NCBI GenBank assembly: GCA_016713405.1
Contig: JADJPF010000027.1
Location: 1-64,000 of the forward strand
DNA from: Blastocatellia bacterium
Lineage (GTDB): Bacteria > Acidobacteriota > Blastocatellia > Chloracidobacteriales > JADJPF01
Length of the DNA: 64,000 bases
Reading direction: 5' to 3'
Under the pieces are notes generated by a model. That model worked only from the letters and a program-made list of their open reading frames with translations. It ran no database searches and was not told the DNA's origin. A program made the position numbers and the translations under genes. Shown in pieces: positions 50,701-59,730 of the stretch (position 1 is its first letter; the number at the start of each line of letters is the position of its first letter).

Positions 50701-53143
50701 AATTTCAGCAAGGCTTTTAGTTGCTACTGAAGGAGAAAAAGAAGTAGACAAAATTGAGATAGTCCATGAAGCCTTAATTTCTGTTTGGCCTCGGCTTGTT
50801 AAATGGAGACAAGAGACGGCAGAAGGTGCAAGACTTCGTGATCAACTTCGTGCTGCTGCGCGTCAATGGCAAGAGCGAAAGCGTCCAAAGGGGTTGCTAT
50901 GGCGGGACGAAGCACTAACAGAATATCAACTTTGGCGCAGTCATTACAAAGGAAAATTAACAGAACTAGAAGAAGAATTTATTGGCTTAAGTTTGTCAGA
51001 TGCAAGCCGTAACCAGCAGATAAAAAAAGCTTTAGTTATAGCCGCAATTTTAATATTAACATTTGGCTCAACATTGCTTTTCTACCAACAGCAAAAAACA
51101 AAACAGCAATTACTAAAAACTTTAGAGCTTTATGAGGAACAAGGACGGCAAGAAATTCTAAAAGGGAATTTAGATAATGCAGCAGTTTATCTTAGTGAAG
51201 CTTATGCACAAGGGGCCAGCAGTCTGCCTTTAAGATATATGCTTTCAATAGCTTTAGCAAAAGTAGAAAATCGCCCTCCTATTGTTCTAAGCAACCATAC
51301 TGCGGCAGTGATGACAGCGGTTTTTAGCCCAGATGATCAGTTAATAGTAAGTGTTAGTGCTGATAAAACTGCTAAAATTTGGCAAGTTGTAGATGGAAAA
51401 GAGCTTTTTACCCTCAAAGGACATACAGAAACAGTTCTAACAGCACAATTTAGCCCTGACGGAAAATTTATTGTTACGGCTAGCTTAGACAACACTGCAA
51501 AGATCTGGAAAACTCAAGACGCAAGTTTGATAACAACGCTTGCAGGCCATAGTGACGGTTTAAGAACAGCTATTTTTAGCCTGGATGGAAAGCAAATATT
51601 AACAACAAGTTATGACCACACGGCTAAAATTTGGGATTCCACAACAGGTAAATTATTAAACACGTTAACGGGTCATAAAGGTGCTATTTATGCTGCAAGT
51701 TATAGTAATGACGGTAAGTTAATAGCTACTGCTTCAGCAGATAAAACCATCAAAATTTGGGATAGCAACAATGCAAGCTTAAAAGCTTCATTAAATGCTC
51801 ATCAAGCAAGTGTGAATAGTGTTATGTTTAGCCCTGATGACAAACTACTAGTTACAGCAAGTGCTGATAAAACTGCAAAAATTTGGCAAATATTTGAAAA
51901 TAAACTACTTCACACATTAGTTGGACATAAAAATGGTGTGACTAGTGCTAAATTTAGCCTAGATGGAAAAACTATATTAACCACTAGCAAAGATAAAACT
52001 TCCTGTCTTTGGGACAGCAAAACAGGTAATTTAATTAGTACATTGCTAGGGCATGAGCAAGATATAGCAACAGGAGAATTTAGCTCAGATGGAGAGTTAA
52101 TAATTACAAGTTCTTATGACAATACGGCTAGAATTTGGGAAAAATCAACAGGAAAGTTTTTAGTAACACTTTCAGCACATGAAGCAGGTTTGGTTAATGC
52201 AAAATTTTCTAATGATGGAAAAAAAGTAATAACTGCTAGTTTAGATAAAACTATAAGAATATGGAATGTAGTTGCAGAAAATAGACCTCCAGAGGAAATA
52301 GTCTTAATTGTAAAAGAAAAAGTTCCTATAGACTTAAAAGAAGGAAGACTTGTATTAAGAGAACAAAAAATAGATGTTAAAGAAGTAGAAAATAAAGTAG
52401 AAAATATACAAATATACAATAAAGCAAATGAGAATATACCTATAGAAATACCAGATAATGGCGTAACAATCGAAATCGTGAAAATAGAAGCACGTACATT
52501 TGAAATGGGATCTCCTTTAAATGAAGAAGGACGTAATGCAGACGAAAAGTTACACACGGTTACAGTTTCCCCCTTTTACATCGGAAAATATGAAGTCACA
52601 CAAGCGCAATGGAATGCAGTAGCAAATTTACCAATGATAAACACTTTTTTACTTGCAGATCCTTCTGATTTTAAGGGGGCAAATTTGCCAGTAGAAAAAA
52701 TAACTTGGGGTGAGGCTGTAGAATTTTGTGCAAGGCTTTCAAAATTTACAGGAAAAACTTATCGACTCCCAACAGAAGCAGAATGGGAATATGCTGCGCG
52801 TGCAGGCACTAAAGACAAACATGCAGGAGATTTAGATAAAATGGCTTGGTATGGCAAAAACTCTAAAGCACAAACACATATAGTTGGACAAAAACAACCT
52901 AATGCTTGGGGATTATATGATACACATGGAAATGTTTGGGAATGGTGTCAAGATTGGTATGGTGACTATTCAAGTGTGGCAGAAATAGATCCAAAAGGGG
53001 CAAGTTCTGGAACATCTCATATTGCCCGTGGAGGTAGCTGGCTTCATACGGCTACCCATTCCCGGTTAGCAAATCGTGCCACTCTTACGCCTGATGTTAG
53101 GGTTAATGGTGTAGGGTTTCGCCTAGTGAGAAGTTTTAAGTAG
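47732..53143 (+). CDS. giant Ser/Thr kinase-STAND ATPase-TM-WD40-FGE protein
   Basis: About 1800 residues, intact; ATG 47732 chosen over a TTG at 47708, neither with a clear RBS. Kinase (about 20-380): LGEGGFGTVYK, HRDLKPANIMI, LLDFGIAK and GSPRYMAPE, with about 100 extra residues between DFG and APE. Then a helical part, a STAND-type ATPase (Walker A VGPSGAGKSS near 710, Walker B LLLVVDQFEE), one membrane helix (ALVIAAILILTFGSTLLFY near 1108), about eight WD40 repeats (AKIWxxxxGKLLxTLxGH; 1190-1520), and an FGE-sulfatase/C-lectin-like domain (1590-1805: FEMGSP, YRLPTEAEWEYAARAG, GNVWEWCQDWYG, ARGGSW, GVGFRLVR). A membrane receptor kinase with an outer sensor is the natural reading. Confidence 0.88.
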   Translation: MDDNITNNDIKDPIIGRTLGDFLIKEKLGEGGFGTVYKTRQITLARDAVIKILHTRHRTDPQIIERFKREAQLASRLEHPYCAHIYSFGAESDGLLWIAMELVAGTPLDEVLSLQGAFPLERFIPLLDKICEVVQTAHDTGIIHRDLKPANIMIISRAGRLLPKLLDFGIAKDLSLQNSSLQTNNLSKTFNIESEINTLITRKVAFHSDDSDYIPNTAIEVVKNRITTKEEKTLLQNELEKEISSQIPTLIGMDNDTNENRYFVRTEGMMGSPRYMAPELWENAVKADTYSDIYSLGVIAYELLTARPPFSEVGYDLALAHKSKPVPPLGKTFSPVLDSIIAKAMAKNPEKRYQSALEFAKDFREAAGFSEQQINLPQLNELLKEDLLTNAPKPIADTVASLLAARNVYQFRDRILLVFSVLVRYVSILTLASYSRINNNQENNELINKALADLRKQSLSNLQWAELSRELCRPFAKKRDVYPIPELVNLFFASDSENLSSFTGVFADLLQLQHEIDSSASLAEEELINLLNEFLSKLNVLLKETNWLSSYYLVLPESQQATKWMGSLKETGTIAIKNNNLDGAKVILVDSQGYFVLSLWPLVQITRPTPGAIPEVFLLEGKGRTGTKLVSFPNGFEIEEESPWLWFKEHFLTEEEKKQTGMLIEKSPYLGLTTFSSMDSALFFGREKETIDFLNRLRIQPLLAVVGPSGAGKSSFIQAGVIASLAENWQVLTVRPGLSPLVTLAAKLLKLGVELTDLRAELQKDRKYLAKILRQFASKQKSMLLLVVDQFEEIITLCLDKEEQRLYVEAIALAASSEEDPIRVVLTMRDDFLVRVKELKGLKDHLAQALEILTTPDTTELLRILTEPAKRAGYEFDDQELPVEIVDAVAGQTSALPLIAFTASKLWEQRDKEFKQLRRRSYELMGGVAGALARHAEEILMQMSQTEQLLVREAFHHLITSEGTKAVLTRPEILQLLGKTNDSEMVLEKLISARLLVATEGEKEVDKIEIVHEALISVWPRLVKWRQETAEGARLRDQLRAAARQWQERKRPKGLLWRDEALTEYQLWRSHYKGKLTELEEEFIGLSLSDASRNQQIKKALVIAAILILTFGSTLLFYQQQKTKQQLLKTLELYEEQGRQEILKGNLDNAAVYLSEAYAQGASSLPLRYMLSIALAKVENRPPIVLSNHTAAVMTAVFSPDDQLIVSVSADKTAKIWQVVDGKELFTLKGHTETVLTAQFSPDGKFIVTASLDNTAKIWKTQDASLITTLAGHSDGLRTAIFSLDGKQILTTSYDHTAKIWDSTTGKLLNTLTGHKGAIYAASYSNDGKLIATASADKTIKIWDSNNASLKASLNAHQASVNSVMFSPDDKLLVTASADKTAKIWQIFENKLLHTLVGHKNGVTSAKFSLDGKTILTTSKDKTSCLWDSKTGNLISTLLGHEQDIATGEFSSDGELIITSSYDNTARIWEKSTGKFLVTLSAHEAGLVNAKFSNDGKKVITASLDKTIRIWNVVAENRPPEEIVLIVKEKVPIDLKEGRLVLREQKIDVKEVENKVENIQIYNKANENIPIEIPDNGVTIEIVKIEARTFEMGSPLNEEGRNADEKLHTVTVSPFYIGKYEVTQAQWNAVANLPMINTFLLADPSDFKGANLPVEKITWGEAVEFCARLSKFTGKTYRLPTEAEWEYAARAGTKDKHAGDLDKMAWYGKNSKAQTHIVGQKQPNAWGLYDTHGNVWEWCQDWYGDYSSVAEIDPKGASSGTSHIARGGSWLHTATHSRLANRATLTPDVRVNGVGFRLVRSFK

Positions 53144-54335
53144 CTTGTTTTTCGCTTAAGTGTTGAATTTCTTCCAAAGAATAGCCTAACTCTTTTAGTA
53201 TTTGCTCAGTATGTTCACCTAACGACGGCGGAGCAGAATGATAGCTAACAGGGGTTTCACTCATTTTTATAGGTGATCCTGTTGTTGGAATCTCTACGCC
53301 AAAGCTATTAGTTAGCCTGACAATCATTTCTCTAGCTTGTGTTTGTGGGTCTTGAAAAGCTTTAGCTACAGAATTTATTGCACCTGCTGGAATTTCTAAA
53401 CTATTACAAAGAGAAATAATTTCCGCTTGCGTCATTTGAGAGAAAATTTCTTGTAATAGTTGGACGCATTCAACTCGATGTTCTACCCGTAAAGCATTGG
53501 TTGAAAAACGTTTAGCTATATCTTCTTTTCCAAGTTTTTTACAAAGTAGCTCAAATTGACGGTCATTTCCTACAGCTAAAGCAAAAAAGCCATCTTTGCT
53601 GTTAAATGTTTGATAAGGTACTAGGTTAGGGTGAGCATTTCCATAACGTTTAGCGTCATTGCCTGAGATAAACCAATTACTTGCAACATTGGCTAACATT
53701 GCAAGTTGAGAATCAAATAAGGCTAAATCTATGTGTTGGCCTCTGTTAGTTGTATGGCGGGCTTGAAGTGCTGCTAAAATCGCTACACTAGCCCAAAGAC
53801 CTGTAAAAAGATCTGTCACCGCAACACCTACTTTTAAGCCTCCTTCAATCTCGTTTGGTTGACCAGTAATGGACATAAGCCCACCCATTGCTTGAATTAA
53901 AAAATCATATCCTGCTTCATCTTTTCTTGGGCCATTTTGCCCAAATCCTGTGATTGAACAATAAATTAAACGAGGATTAATTGATGATAACGTCTGATAA
54001 TCAAGACCTAATTTAGCTAGTTCTCCGGTTTTATAGTTTTCAATCAAAATATCACTTTGTTTTACTAATTTAAGGATAATTTCTTGTCCTAGCTTGGATT
54101 TAAGATTAACAGTTATTGAACGTTTATTTCGGTTGGTACAGGTAAAATAAGCTGCCGTCCCGTCAGGGGTGAAGGGTGGCCCCCAATATCTAGTGTCATC
54201 ACCTACGTTTGGACGCTCAATTTTAACTACATCTGCACCCAGATCAGCTAAAATCTGAGTGCAAAAGGGCCCGGCTAACACCCTAGATAAATCTAAAACT
54301 TTAATTCCTGTTAATGCACCAAGTTTATTAGTCAT
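53136..54335 (-). CDS. CaiB/BaiF-type (class III) CoA transferase
   Basis: 399 residues. VLDLSRVLAGPFCTQILADLGADVVKIERP is the start, with catalytic-region Asp in GYDFLIQAMGG and DLFTG, and ALFDSQLAML further on. The enzymes move CoA between carboxylic acids through an aspartyl thioester. It overlaps the convergent kinase gene by eight bases and starts three bases after nrfA, so it may be co-transcribed with nrfHA although no functional link is evident. Confidence 0.88.
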   Translation of the reverse strand: MTNKLGALTGIKVLDLSRVLAGPFCTQILADLGADVVKIERPNVGDDTRYWGPPFTPDGTAAYFTCTNRNKRSITVNLKSKLGQEIILKLVKQSDILIENYKTGELAKLGLDYQTLSSINPRLIYCSITGFGQNGPRKDEAGYDFLIQAMGGLMSITGQPNEIEGGLKVGVAVTDLFTGLWASVAILAALQARHTTNRGQHIDLALFDSQLAMLANVASNWFISGNDAKRYGNAHPNLVPYQTFNSKDGFFALAVGNDRQFELLCKKLGKEDIAKRFSTNALRVEHRVECVQLLQEIFSQMTQAEIISLCNSLEIPAGAINSVAKAFQDPQTQAREMIVRLTNSFGVEIPTTGSPIKMSETPVSYHSAPPSLGEHTEQILKELGYSLEEIQHLSEKQAT

Positions 54336-54338
54336 AAT

Positions 54339-55712
54339 TTATTTTGCTGGTAATTTATGCAGAGCATTTTGTCCTTGGCGTGAAAAGTCTATGGACTCGG
54401 CTAAAATTCTTGCTGCTTCTTGTGGAGAATTTTCAGCCTCAACAAAATCTAATCTAAATTGTGCTTTACGTTGAAAATCCCGTGCAATGGCTAGCTCTTC
54501 TACAGTTCTGCCAAGGCTTTGAGCCATCTTTATATCATTAATTAAATCTACAAGAGCATCCATAGCAATATTACGCATTTTATAAGTACGCTCTTGAATT
54601 AGCTCTACACGCTCTTTTAACTCTGCTTCGGGCCATTTATGGCAAGTTTGACAAGAGGTATTAATATTAAGAAGTGGGCTACGAACGTGATGATCAGTAA
54701 TTTTCATTGCACCTTCGCGTTTATAGGGCATATGGCAATCAGCACAAGAAACGCCAGCACGGGCATGAATGCCTTGATTCCACAATTCAAACTCTGGATG
54801 TTGAGCTTTTAATGTTTCTGCTCCAGATTCAGCATGTGTCCAATCCTTAAATTTGATTTCATCATAATAAGCCATTATGTCTTCAACTTTTAAGCCCTTT
54901 GACCAAGGATAAGTTAAGCGTTTTTCTGGCCCTTTGAAATGATACTCAACATGACATTGACCACAAACAAATGAGCGCATTTCTTGACGAGAAGCCATTT
55001 TATTAACATCATAGTCAGCAATTCCTTGAGAAAGCTTTAAGGCTCGCATTCCTTCAATAAAAGCAGGGCGAGTTACTCTTAACTGCATTGTGCTGCTGTC
55101 ATGACAATCTATACAGGCAACAGGATGTTTTACCAGTTTACGGCCTTCTACAAAAGACATTTGGTTAAGCTGCTCAAAACCTTTAGTAATATCACCGCTA
55201 CCTAATTTTTTATAAAGTGCGTAAGTCGAAGAATGACAGTTTAAGCAAGTACCAGGTTGTTTAACAACTGCTTGTCTTTCTGTATAGGTTTGGTCTTCTA
55301 GCATATAAGCGTGTCCGCGTTCTTCTCGAAAATCCACAGAAAAGGCATAACCAGCCCAGATAGTTTTTAAGCGGGGATCTTCTTCTAGGCGAGATTGTGC
55401 CACAATAGAGCGAGGATCTACTTTTGTTGGTGTACGATGTAGGGCTTCACTACCTCCAAACCGAGTACGTACTTGATCCACTGTTCTAATATAGCCATCA
55501 TATTGCAGAGGGAAATTTTTTCCCCAAATAGCAGGATCGTCTATATCATCATTAAGCTCTGTGACAAGCTGGAAAGGTTTTTTAGCTTCTTGTTTATGTT
55601 CTAAAATGTTTATAAGTAATGCTGTGCTACCAATAGCTACAACAGCCGCAACTATGGCTAAAATATATAGCTTACGTCTTTTAGTAAGAAAAGTAGATGA
55701 GCTTTCAGACAT
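54339..55712 (-). CDS. nrfA: NrfA, pentaheme ammonia-forming nitrite reductase
   Basis: 457 residues with an N-terminal membrane anchor or signal (LYILAIVAAVVAIGSTALLI). Five heme motifs: TCLNCHSS, ACIDCHDS, VCGQCHVEYHF, SCADCHMPY and SCQTCHKWP. The order, the QCHVEY motif and CADCHMPY fit NrfA, which reduces nitrite to ammonium in the periplasm with six electrons. The first heme, the active-site heme, has CxxCH where most NrfA have CxxCK. RPAFIEGMRAL follows. Twenty-one bases after nrfH, its electron donor. Confidence 0.9.
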   Translation of the reverse strand: MSESSSTFLTKRRKLYILAIVAAVVAIGSTALLINILEHKQEAKKPFQLVTELNDDIDDPAIWGKNFPLQYDGYIRTVDQVRTRFGGSEALHRTPTKVDPRSIVAQSRLEEDPRLKTIWAGYAFSVDFREERGHAYMLEDQTYTERQAVVKQPGTCLNCHSSTYALYKKLGSGDITKGFEQLNQMSFVEGRKLVKHPVACIDCHDSSTMQLRVTRPAFIEGMRALKLSQGIADYDVNKMASRQEMRSFVCGQCHVEYHFKGPEKRLTYPWSKGLKVEDIMAYYDEIKFKDWTHAESGAETLKAQHPEFELWNQGIHARAGVSCADCHMPYKREGAMKITDHHVRSPLLNINTSCQTCHKWPEAELKERVELIQERTYKMRNIAMDALVDLINDIKMAQSLGRTVEELAIARDFQRKAQFRLDFVEAENSPQEAARILAESIDFSRQGQNALHKLPAK

Positions 55713-55733
55713 TTATCTATTGCCTCCAAAAAT

Positions 55734-56180
55734 TTAGTGCATATGCCCAACAGAAGAATGACAGCGCAAACAGGAAAGACGGTCTTTTTCTGAACTACCT
55801 AAAATGGTTTCTACCATTTCTTTATGGCATTTTTGACAAGCTCTTTCTGTAATGTCTCGGTTATAAGCTTTAATTTGTATAGGTTCATGAAAAACACCTG
55901 TAGTAAAAGCAAATGAATGCCAAAAACCATTAGAAGCTTTTGAAACATATTTACCTAAAAAACTATCAGGAGTATGGCAATCATTACAAGTTGCTACTGA
56001 ATGATGACTAGATTTAAGCCAACCATCATATTGCTCATTCATAATATGACAATTAGCACAAGCTGCTGGGTCATTAAGCAAATATGATGCACCTTTGGCA
56101 TAAACAAAGGTATAAAGGCTAACACCTATAGCGATGCCAATAAATATACTAGCAATAATTGCAATAATTCGAGACTTCAT
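55734..56180 (-). CDS. nrfH: NrfH, tetraheme quinol-oxidising partner of NrfA
   Basis: 148 residues. One N-terminal membrane helix (IIAIIASIFIGIAIGVSLYTF) and four heme motifs: ACANCHIMNEQYDGW, TCNDCHTPD, ACQKCHKEM and SCLRCHSSVGH. This is the NapC/NrfH pattern; NrfH takes electrons from menaquinol and passes them to NrfA. The gene is first in a probable nrfHA operon. Upstream 56181-56343 is non-coding. Confidence 0.9.
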   Translation of the reverse strand: MKSRIIAIIASIFIGIAIGVSLYTFVYAKGASYLLNDPAACANCHIMNEQYDGWLKSSHHSVATCNDCHTPDSFLGKYVSKASNGFWHSFAFTTGVFHEPIQIKAYNRDITERACQKCHKEMVETILGSSEKDRLSCLRCHSSVGHMH

Positions 56181-56343
56181 CTTTTGTTGGAATATCCTAA
56201 TTTTTTATGATTATCTTGCTAATAAACCATATTAGCAATAATTATGCCAGTAGATTATTATAGGTTTAGTGGGGAAAATTTACCACTAATGTAAAACACT
56301 GTTAGTAAAGAGTGAGGAAAATTTTTTAATAGTATTATTTGTT

Positions 56344-56391
56344 AATCCGCATAGCGGATTCTGATAATAGCCAAGTCCTTTAGGGCTTGGC
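56344..56391 (-). repeat. two palindromes, the second spanning the end of the TPR/zinc-ribbon gene
   Basis: AATCCGCATAGCGGATT (56344-56360) and GCCAAGTCCTTTAGGGCTTGGC (56370-56391, one G-T pair). The stop codon of the minus-strand gene at 56380 lies in the second loop. They can act as terminator and resemble the block at 9447-9833 in style. Confidence 0.6.
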
Positions 56392-57876
56392 GGGGTTATT
56401 TTGGCTAGCAGATTCTTGTTCTAGTTTAACAGCAACACGAAAATCTGACACCTTAGATTTATAATTTAAAGGGACTCTTTTTGGTGAGAGAGGGATAACT
56501 TTCCAAGTGTAAAGTTCACCTGTTTCTAGGCGTTCTATCTCTTCATAAGAAAGTGTGTAAAAGGAATTGTTAGTAAAACGTTCAACAATAGGTTTACCAT
56601 CTTTTTCTACTACTAAAAGAAAGCCTAGATTTTCCATATCTACATCCCATTGAAACTCAGGTTGTTCTTTAAAAAGTACTCCTTGATCATTTGGCTGTAA
56701 GATTTTTACAGCTAAAGCGGTTTGTTTATGTGCGATTGGGAAAGAGACTAAAGTAATAACCATTATGCCAATAAGAATAATTATATCTCTAGTCTTAAGA
56801 TGGTTTGATAGGTTTGAAACGCTTTCTATACTTTTTGCTTTAATTCTATTAACTCGGCTTAATGGTCTAGTACAGCGTTGGCATTTAACTTGTTTTATAT
56901 CATTAAGTTGTTTACAAGCAGGACAAGCAACTTTATTAGTAGATAAATTATCATCGGGACTACTTAAAATCACTTCTGAATCATCTTTAACTTTAGCTTT
57001 AGTGGGCAAAGATTTTATGTCACCAGAAGAATTAACAGGTTTATTAGATGTACTTAATGTAGGTTTGGGTTTGGGTTTGGGTTGCAGTTCTGCTAGTTTG
57101 GCAGTAATTTCTGAATTATCAGCGACTTTATCCAGGGCTTGTTTGAGTAACTCAATTGCTTCAGATTTTGAGTTTTCAGCTAGAATATTAGCTAACTTTA
57201 AGTAATAGACATAGTTTTCAGGAAAATTTTTTATAGCTTCATTAAGAGCATCAATAGCACTAATGCGATCACCTCGTTCTAAAGATTCTTCAGCTTCAAT
57301 AAAGCTCATTTCTGCTAAGGTTTCTTTAAGTCTACCTGTTTGGGATTTTAAGTTTTTTCTTCTTTCAGAAAAGGAAAGTTTTGGTTGTGTTTCTGATTCT
57401 TCTAAATTATTTGTTTTAATTTGAGTTGGCACTAGTTGAGGGGTGTTTATAGGCTTAGGTTTTTCAGGAAATTTTATAAGTTTTTTTGCTGGCTCTTGAG
57501 GAAAGTCAAGCATTGTTTCATTTAAGTTATAGTTAAAATCAAGCTGTGTTTCATTAAAATCAGGATAAGAATCTTCTAATTGCTTTAACTTATTATTAAG
57601 TAACTGATCATCAGGGAAAAATCTTAGCGCGGTATTAAGAATATTAATTGCATCTGTTTTAGAAGTTTCAGCTAAAACTTCAACAAGTTGTAAGTAATAA
57701 GTAGAGTTTTCAGGGCAATGTTTTATAGCTTCATTAAGAGCCTTAATAGCACTAGAACGATCACTGCGCTCTAGTGCTTCTTTGGCTTCAATAAAGCTCA
57801 TTTCTGCCAATGTTTCTTTTAATTTAGCAGTTTGACCTTTTGGTAAATTTTCTTCTTTAGAAAAAAGTTTGCTCAC
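56380..57876 (-). CDS. TPR protein with zinc ribbon and membrane segment
   Basis: 498 residues. Two copies of a TPR pair are nearly the same: GRLKETLAEMSFIEA.E.LER (about 180-250) and KLKETLAEMSFIEAKEALER (about 17-85), joined by a polar linker. A zinc ribbon CPACKQLNDIKQVKCQRC lies near 325, a membrane helix (DIIILIGIMVITLVSF) near 370, and a beta-rich C-terminus ending FRVAVKLEQ. It probably hangs in the inner membrane with repeats inside and the last domain outside. Unknown function. It ends 15 bases before PilX-like gene in the transcript order. Confidence 0.75.
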   Translation of the reverse strand: MSKLFSKEENLPKGQTAKLKETLAEMSFIEAKEALERSDRSSAIKALNEAIKHCPENSTYYLQLVEVLAETSKTDAINILNTALRFFPDDQLLNNKLKQLEDSYPDFNETQLDFNYNLNETMLDFPQEPAKKLIKFPEKPKPINTPQLVPTQIKTNNLEESETQPKLSFSERRKNLKSQTGRLKETLAEMSFIEAEESLERGDRISAIDALNEAIKNFPENYVYYLKLANILAENSKSEAIELLKQALDKVADNSEITAKLAELQPKPKPKPTLSTSNKPVNSSGDIKSLPTKAKVKDDSEVILSSPDDNLSTNKVACPACKQLNDIKQVKCQRCTRPLSRVNRIKAKSIESVSNLSNHLKTRDIIILIGIMVITLVSFPIAHKQTALAVKILQPNDQGVLFKEQPEFQWDVDMENLGFLLVVEKDGKPIVERFTNNSFYTLSYEEIERLETGELYTWKVIPLSPKRVPLNYKSKVSDFRVAVKLEQESASQNNPAKP

Positions 57877-57891
57877 TTACTACCTACCTAT

Positions 57892-59670
57892 TTAGTATAT
57901 TCTTCTTACTTGGGTTTGAGGTACAAAACTAAAAACTTTTGCAAAGTTATTAGATAATTGGCGGTCAAAATGAACACCGCTATTTTGATTTGCTGAGCCA
58001 TTACCTTTTCTATGGAATTTATCTACAAAGATTGCTCCATAAAATGCAGGGCTACCATTATTAATAAAAGTAGCATTAGGGGCAAAGAGTAGCCCGCTTA
58101 TTTCTGGATTACCACTTCCAGCCAAATCTCTTTCACCTGTAGCAATATAAAAGACTTTTACTCCAGCAGCATTTTCTGATTGGTTAAATTTAGCGTTTCC
58201 ACCAAAAGAGAAATTGGTAATAACATAAAAATGTACAGGATTTTGCACATTTGAATTAACAATTATGTCTTTTCCATTAGTGTTCAAGCTATCAACAAAA
58301 ATATTTAATGTACCTATACCATTGCGATTAGTAAGATTGTCAATGGTAAGATTGGCCTTGCCACCATTTCCCGTTAAATTTTTTACCCAAAAAGAATAAT
58401 CTCCAGTAGCACTAGCTGGGAGTTGTATTTTTTGATTGGTATTACCACCAAGATCAATATCACGAGCGCAAGCAGTACAAGTAGTTAAGGTTGTTGGAGC
58501 AGTGGGACAAGTAGGAGAGCAAGCAGCAGGTGTAGACATAGCTGTATAGGTTGGGGCTGTAGCTGCGCCTTTGTTAGCAGGAGCATTTCCAGCAGTAAAT
58601 GGAGGTAGAGAAAATGCTGGAATAGGTGGGGGATCTGGGCAGAAATTAATACCACAAGCTACACCAGGTTGACCACATCCAAAGTTAAGAGATGGGGGGG
58701 CTGGAATATCAAACTGGCCTCCGGGAAGTGTTTGACCACCACGAATAAAATCTTGATCAGGATTGGTGTTTGGAGTACTACTAAATACACCTATTGCTGT
58801 TGTCCCATTTTGATTTGTACCACCAAAAGGGCCGTCTCCAGAGTCATAACTATCTACATCAGTTCCAGAATTAAATTGGAATTTATTAGCACAAATTGCA
58901 TGGCTGAGTTCTGGTTTAGTGAGGGTTTCAATTATTGCTACATTTTCTGCGCTTGCCAAAATAGCATTTGGGTTAGTTGAATTTGTAGGGTAATTTGCCC
59001 AGGTGCCAACAGAGGTAATTTTCCATCTTTCTACTCTTTGAGATTGTCCTGTGAAACCAGAAATTAATTTAGTAGAAAGTAGTGTTGCAGTTACTGAATA
59101 ACGACCTCTTAAAGCTCCTGAAGTAGTGGTAGTTGCAGTGCTAGTAAAATCATTAGTTTGACTTAGGTAATCCCGAAAATCTGTAAGCATATTTACTTGA
59201 CTTCCATTAAGCGGGCCACCTGTTTTGGTAATAATAGGAAATGTTGCTACAGGGTTGCTAATATCAGAAGTAGTTAAAATTACTATATTGCCATTACCCA
59301 TTCTATTAGGATAAAGAGCATCCCCTTGACCTGAAGTTCCTGTTGGAATTTTGTCAGTTGTAGCAATTGCTGACCAATCAGGAGGGCTAGAAGGACTAGG
59401 TTGTAGTCCTGCTTGGGTGTAACGATGAATAAACCAATCCAAAGTGCGTTGAATACCCGCTTCTGCTACATAAAAAGCTTGTGTATTGTCTCTATAACTT
59501 GCACTAGAAGTAGTTTGAACAATTGTCGTGTAATGAGCAGAAATAATTAAAATAGTTAATACAAGCAAAATTAAAGAGACAATTGCTAGTGCTGCACCAG
59601 TTTGTTTTTTGATTTTTTTAAGATGTTTTTTTAATTTCTTTCCTATGAGTTTTGCAGTCTTCATATTCAT
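57892..59670 (-). CDS. PilX-like type IV pilus protein
   Basis: 592 residues. The N-terminus KKQTGAALAIVSLILLVLTILI with the following AFYVAEAGIQRTLDW is the PilX/'PilX_N' signature of minor pilins. The long remainder is serine/threonine/asparagine-rich with glycine loops and many CxxC-like pairs (CSPTCPTAPTTLTTCTACA), an unusual cysteine cluster near residue 385-405. Surface-exposed pilus or secretion pseudopilus part. It is the last of four pilin-like genes on the minus strand. Confidence 0.8.
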   Translation of the reverse strand: MNMKTAKLIGKKLKKHLKKIKKQTGAALAIVSLILLVLTILIISAHYTTIVQTTSSASYRDNTQAFYVAEAGIQRTLDWFIHRYTQAGLQPSPSSPPDWSAIATTDKIPTGTSGQGDALYPNRMGNGNIVILTTSDISNPVATFPIITKTGGPLNGSQVNMLTDFRDYLSQTNDFTSTATTTTSGALRGRYSVTATLLSTKLISGFTGQSQRVERWKITSVGTWANYPTNSTNPNAILASAENVAIIETLTKPELSHAICANKFQFNSGTDVDSYDSGDGPFGGTNQNGTTAIGVFSSTPNTNPDQDFIRGGQTLPGGQFDIPAPPSLNFGCGQPGVACGINFCPDPPPIPAFSLPPFTAGNAPANKGAATAPTYTAMSTPAACSPTCPTAPTTLTTCTACARDIDLGGNTNQKIQLPASATGDYSFWVKNLTGNGGKANLTIDNLTNRNGIGTLNIFVDSLNTNGKDIIVNSNVQNPVHFYVITNFSFGGNAKFNQSENAAGVKVFYIATGERDLAGSGNPEISGLLFAPNATFINNGSPAFYGAIFVDKFHRKGNGSANQNSGVHFDRQLSNNFAKVFSFVPQTQVRRIY

Positions 59671-59730
59671 AATTATTTTGCTCCTAAATTACTGAAAAAT
59701 AAGTAATTAAAATATATAGGATAGTAAAAT

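Noticed and set aside
52480..53143. C-terminal FGE/C-lectin-like domain as the variable protein of a diversity-generating retroelement
   Set aside because: No reverse transcriptase, template repeat or adenine-biased variable region is visible in the window, and the last 100 bases before the stop are not enriched in AAC/AAT codons.
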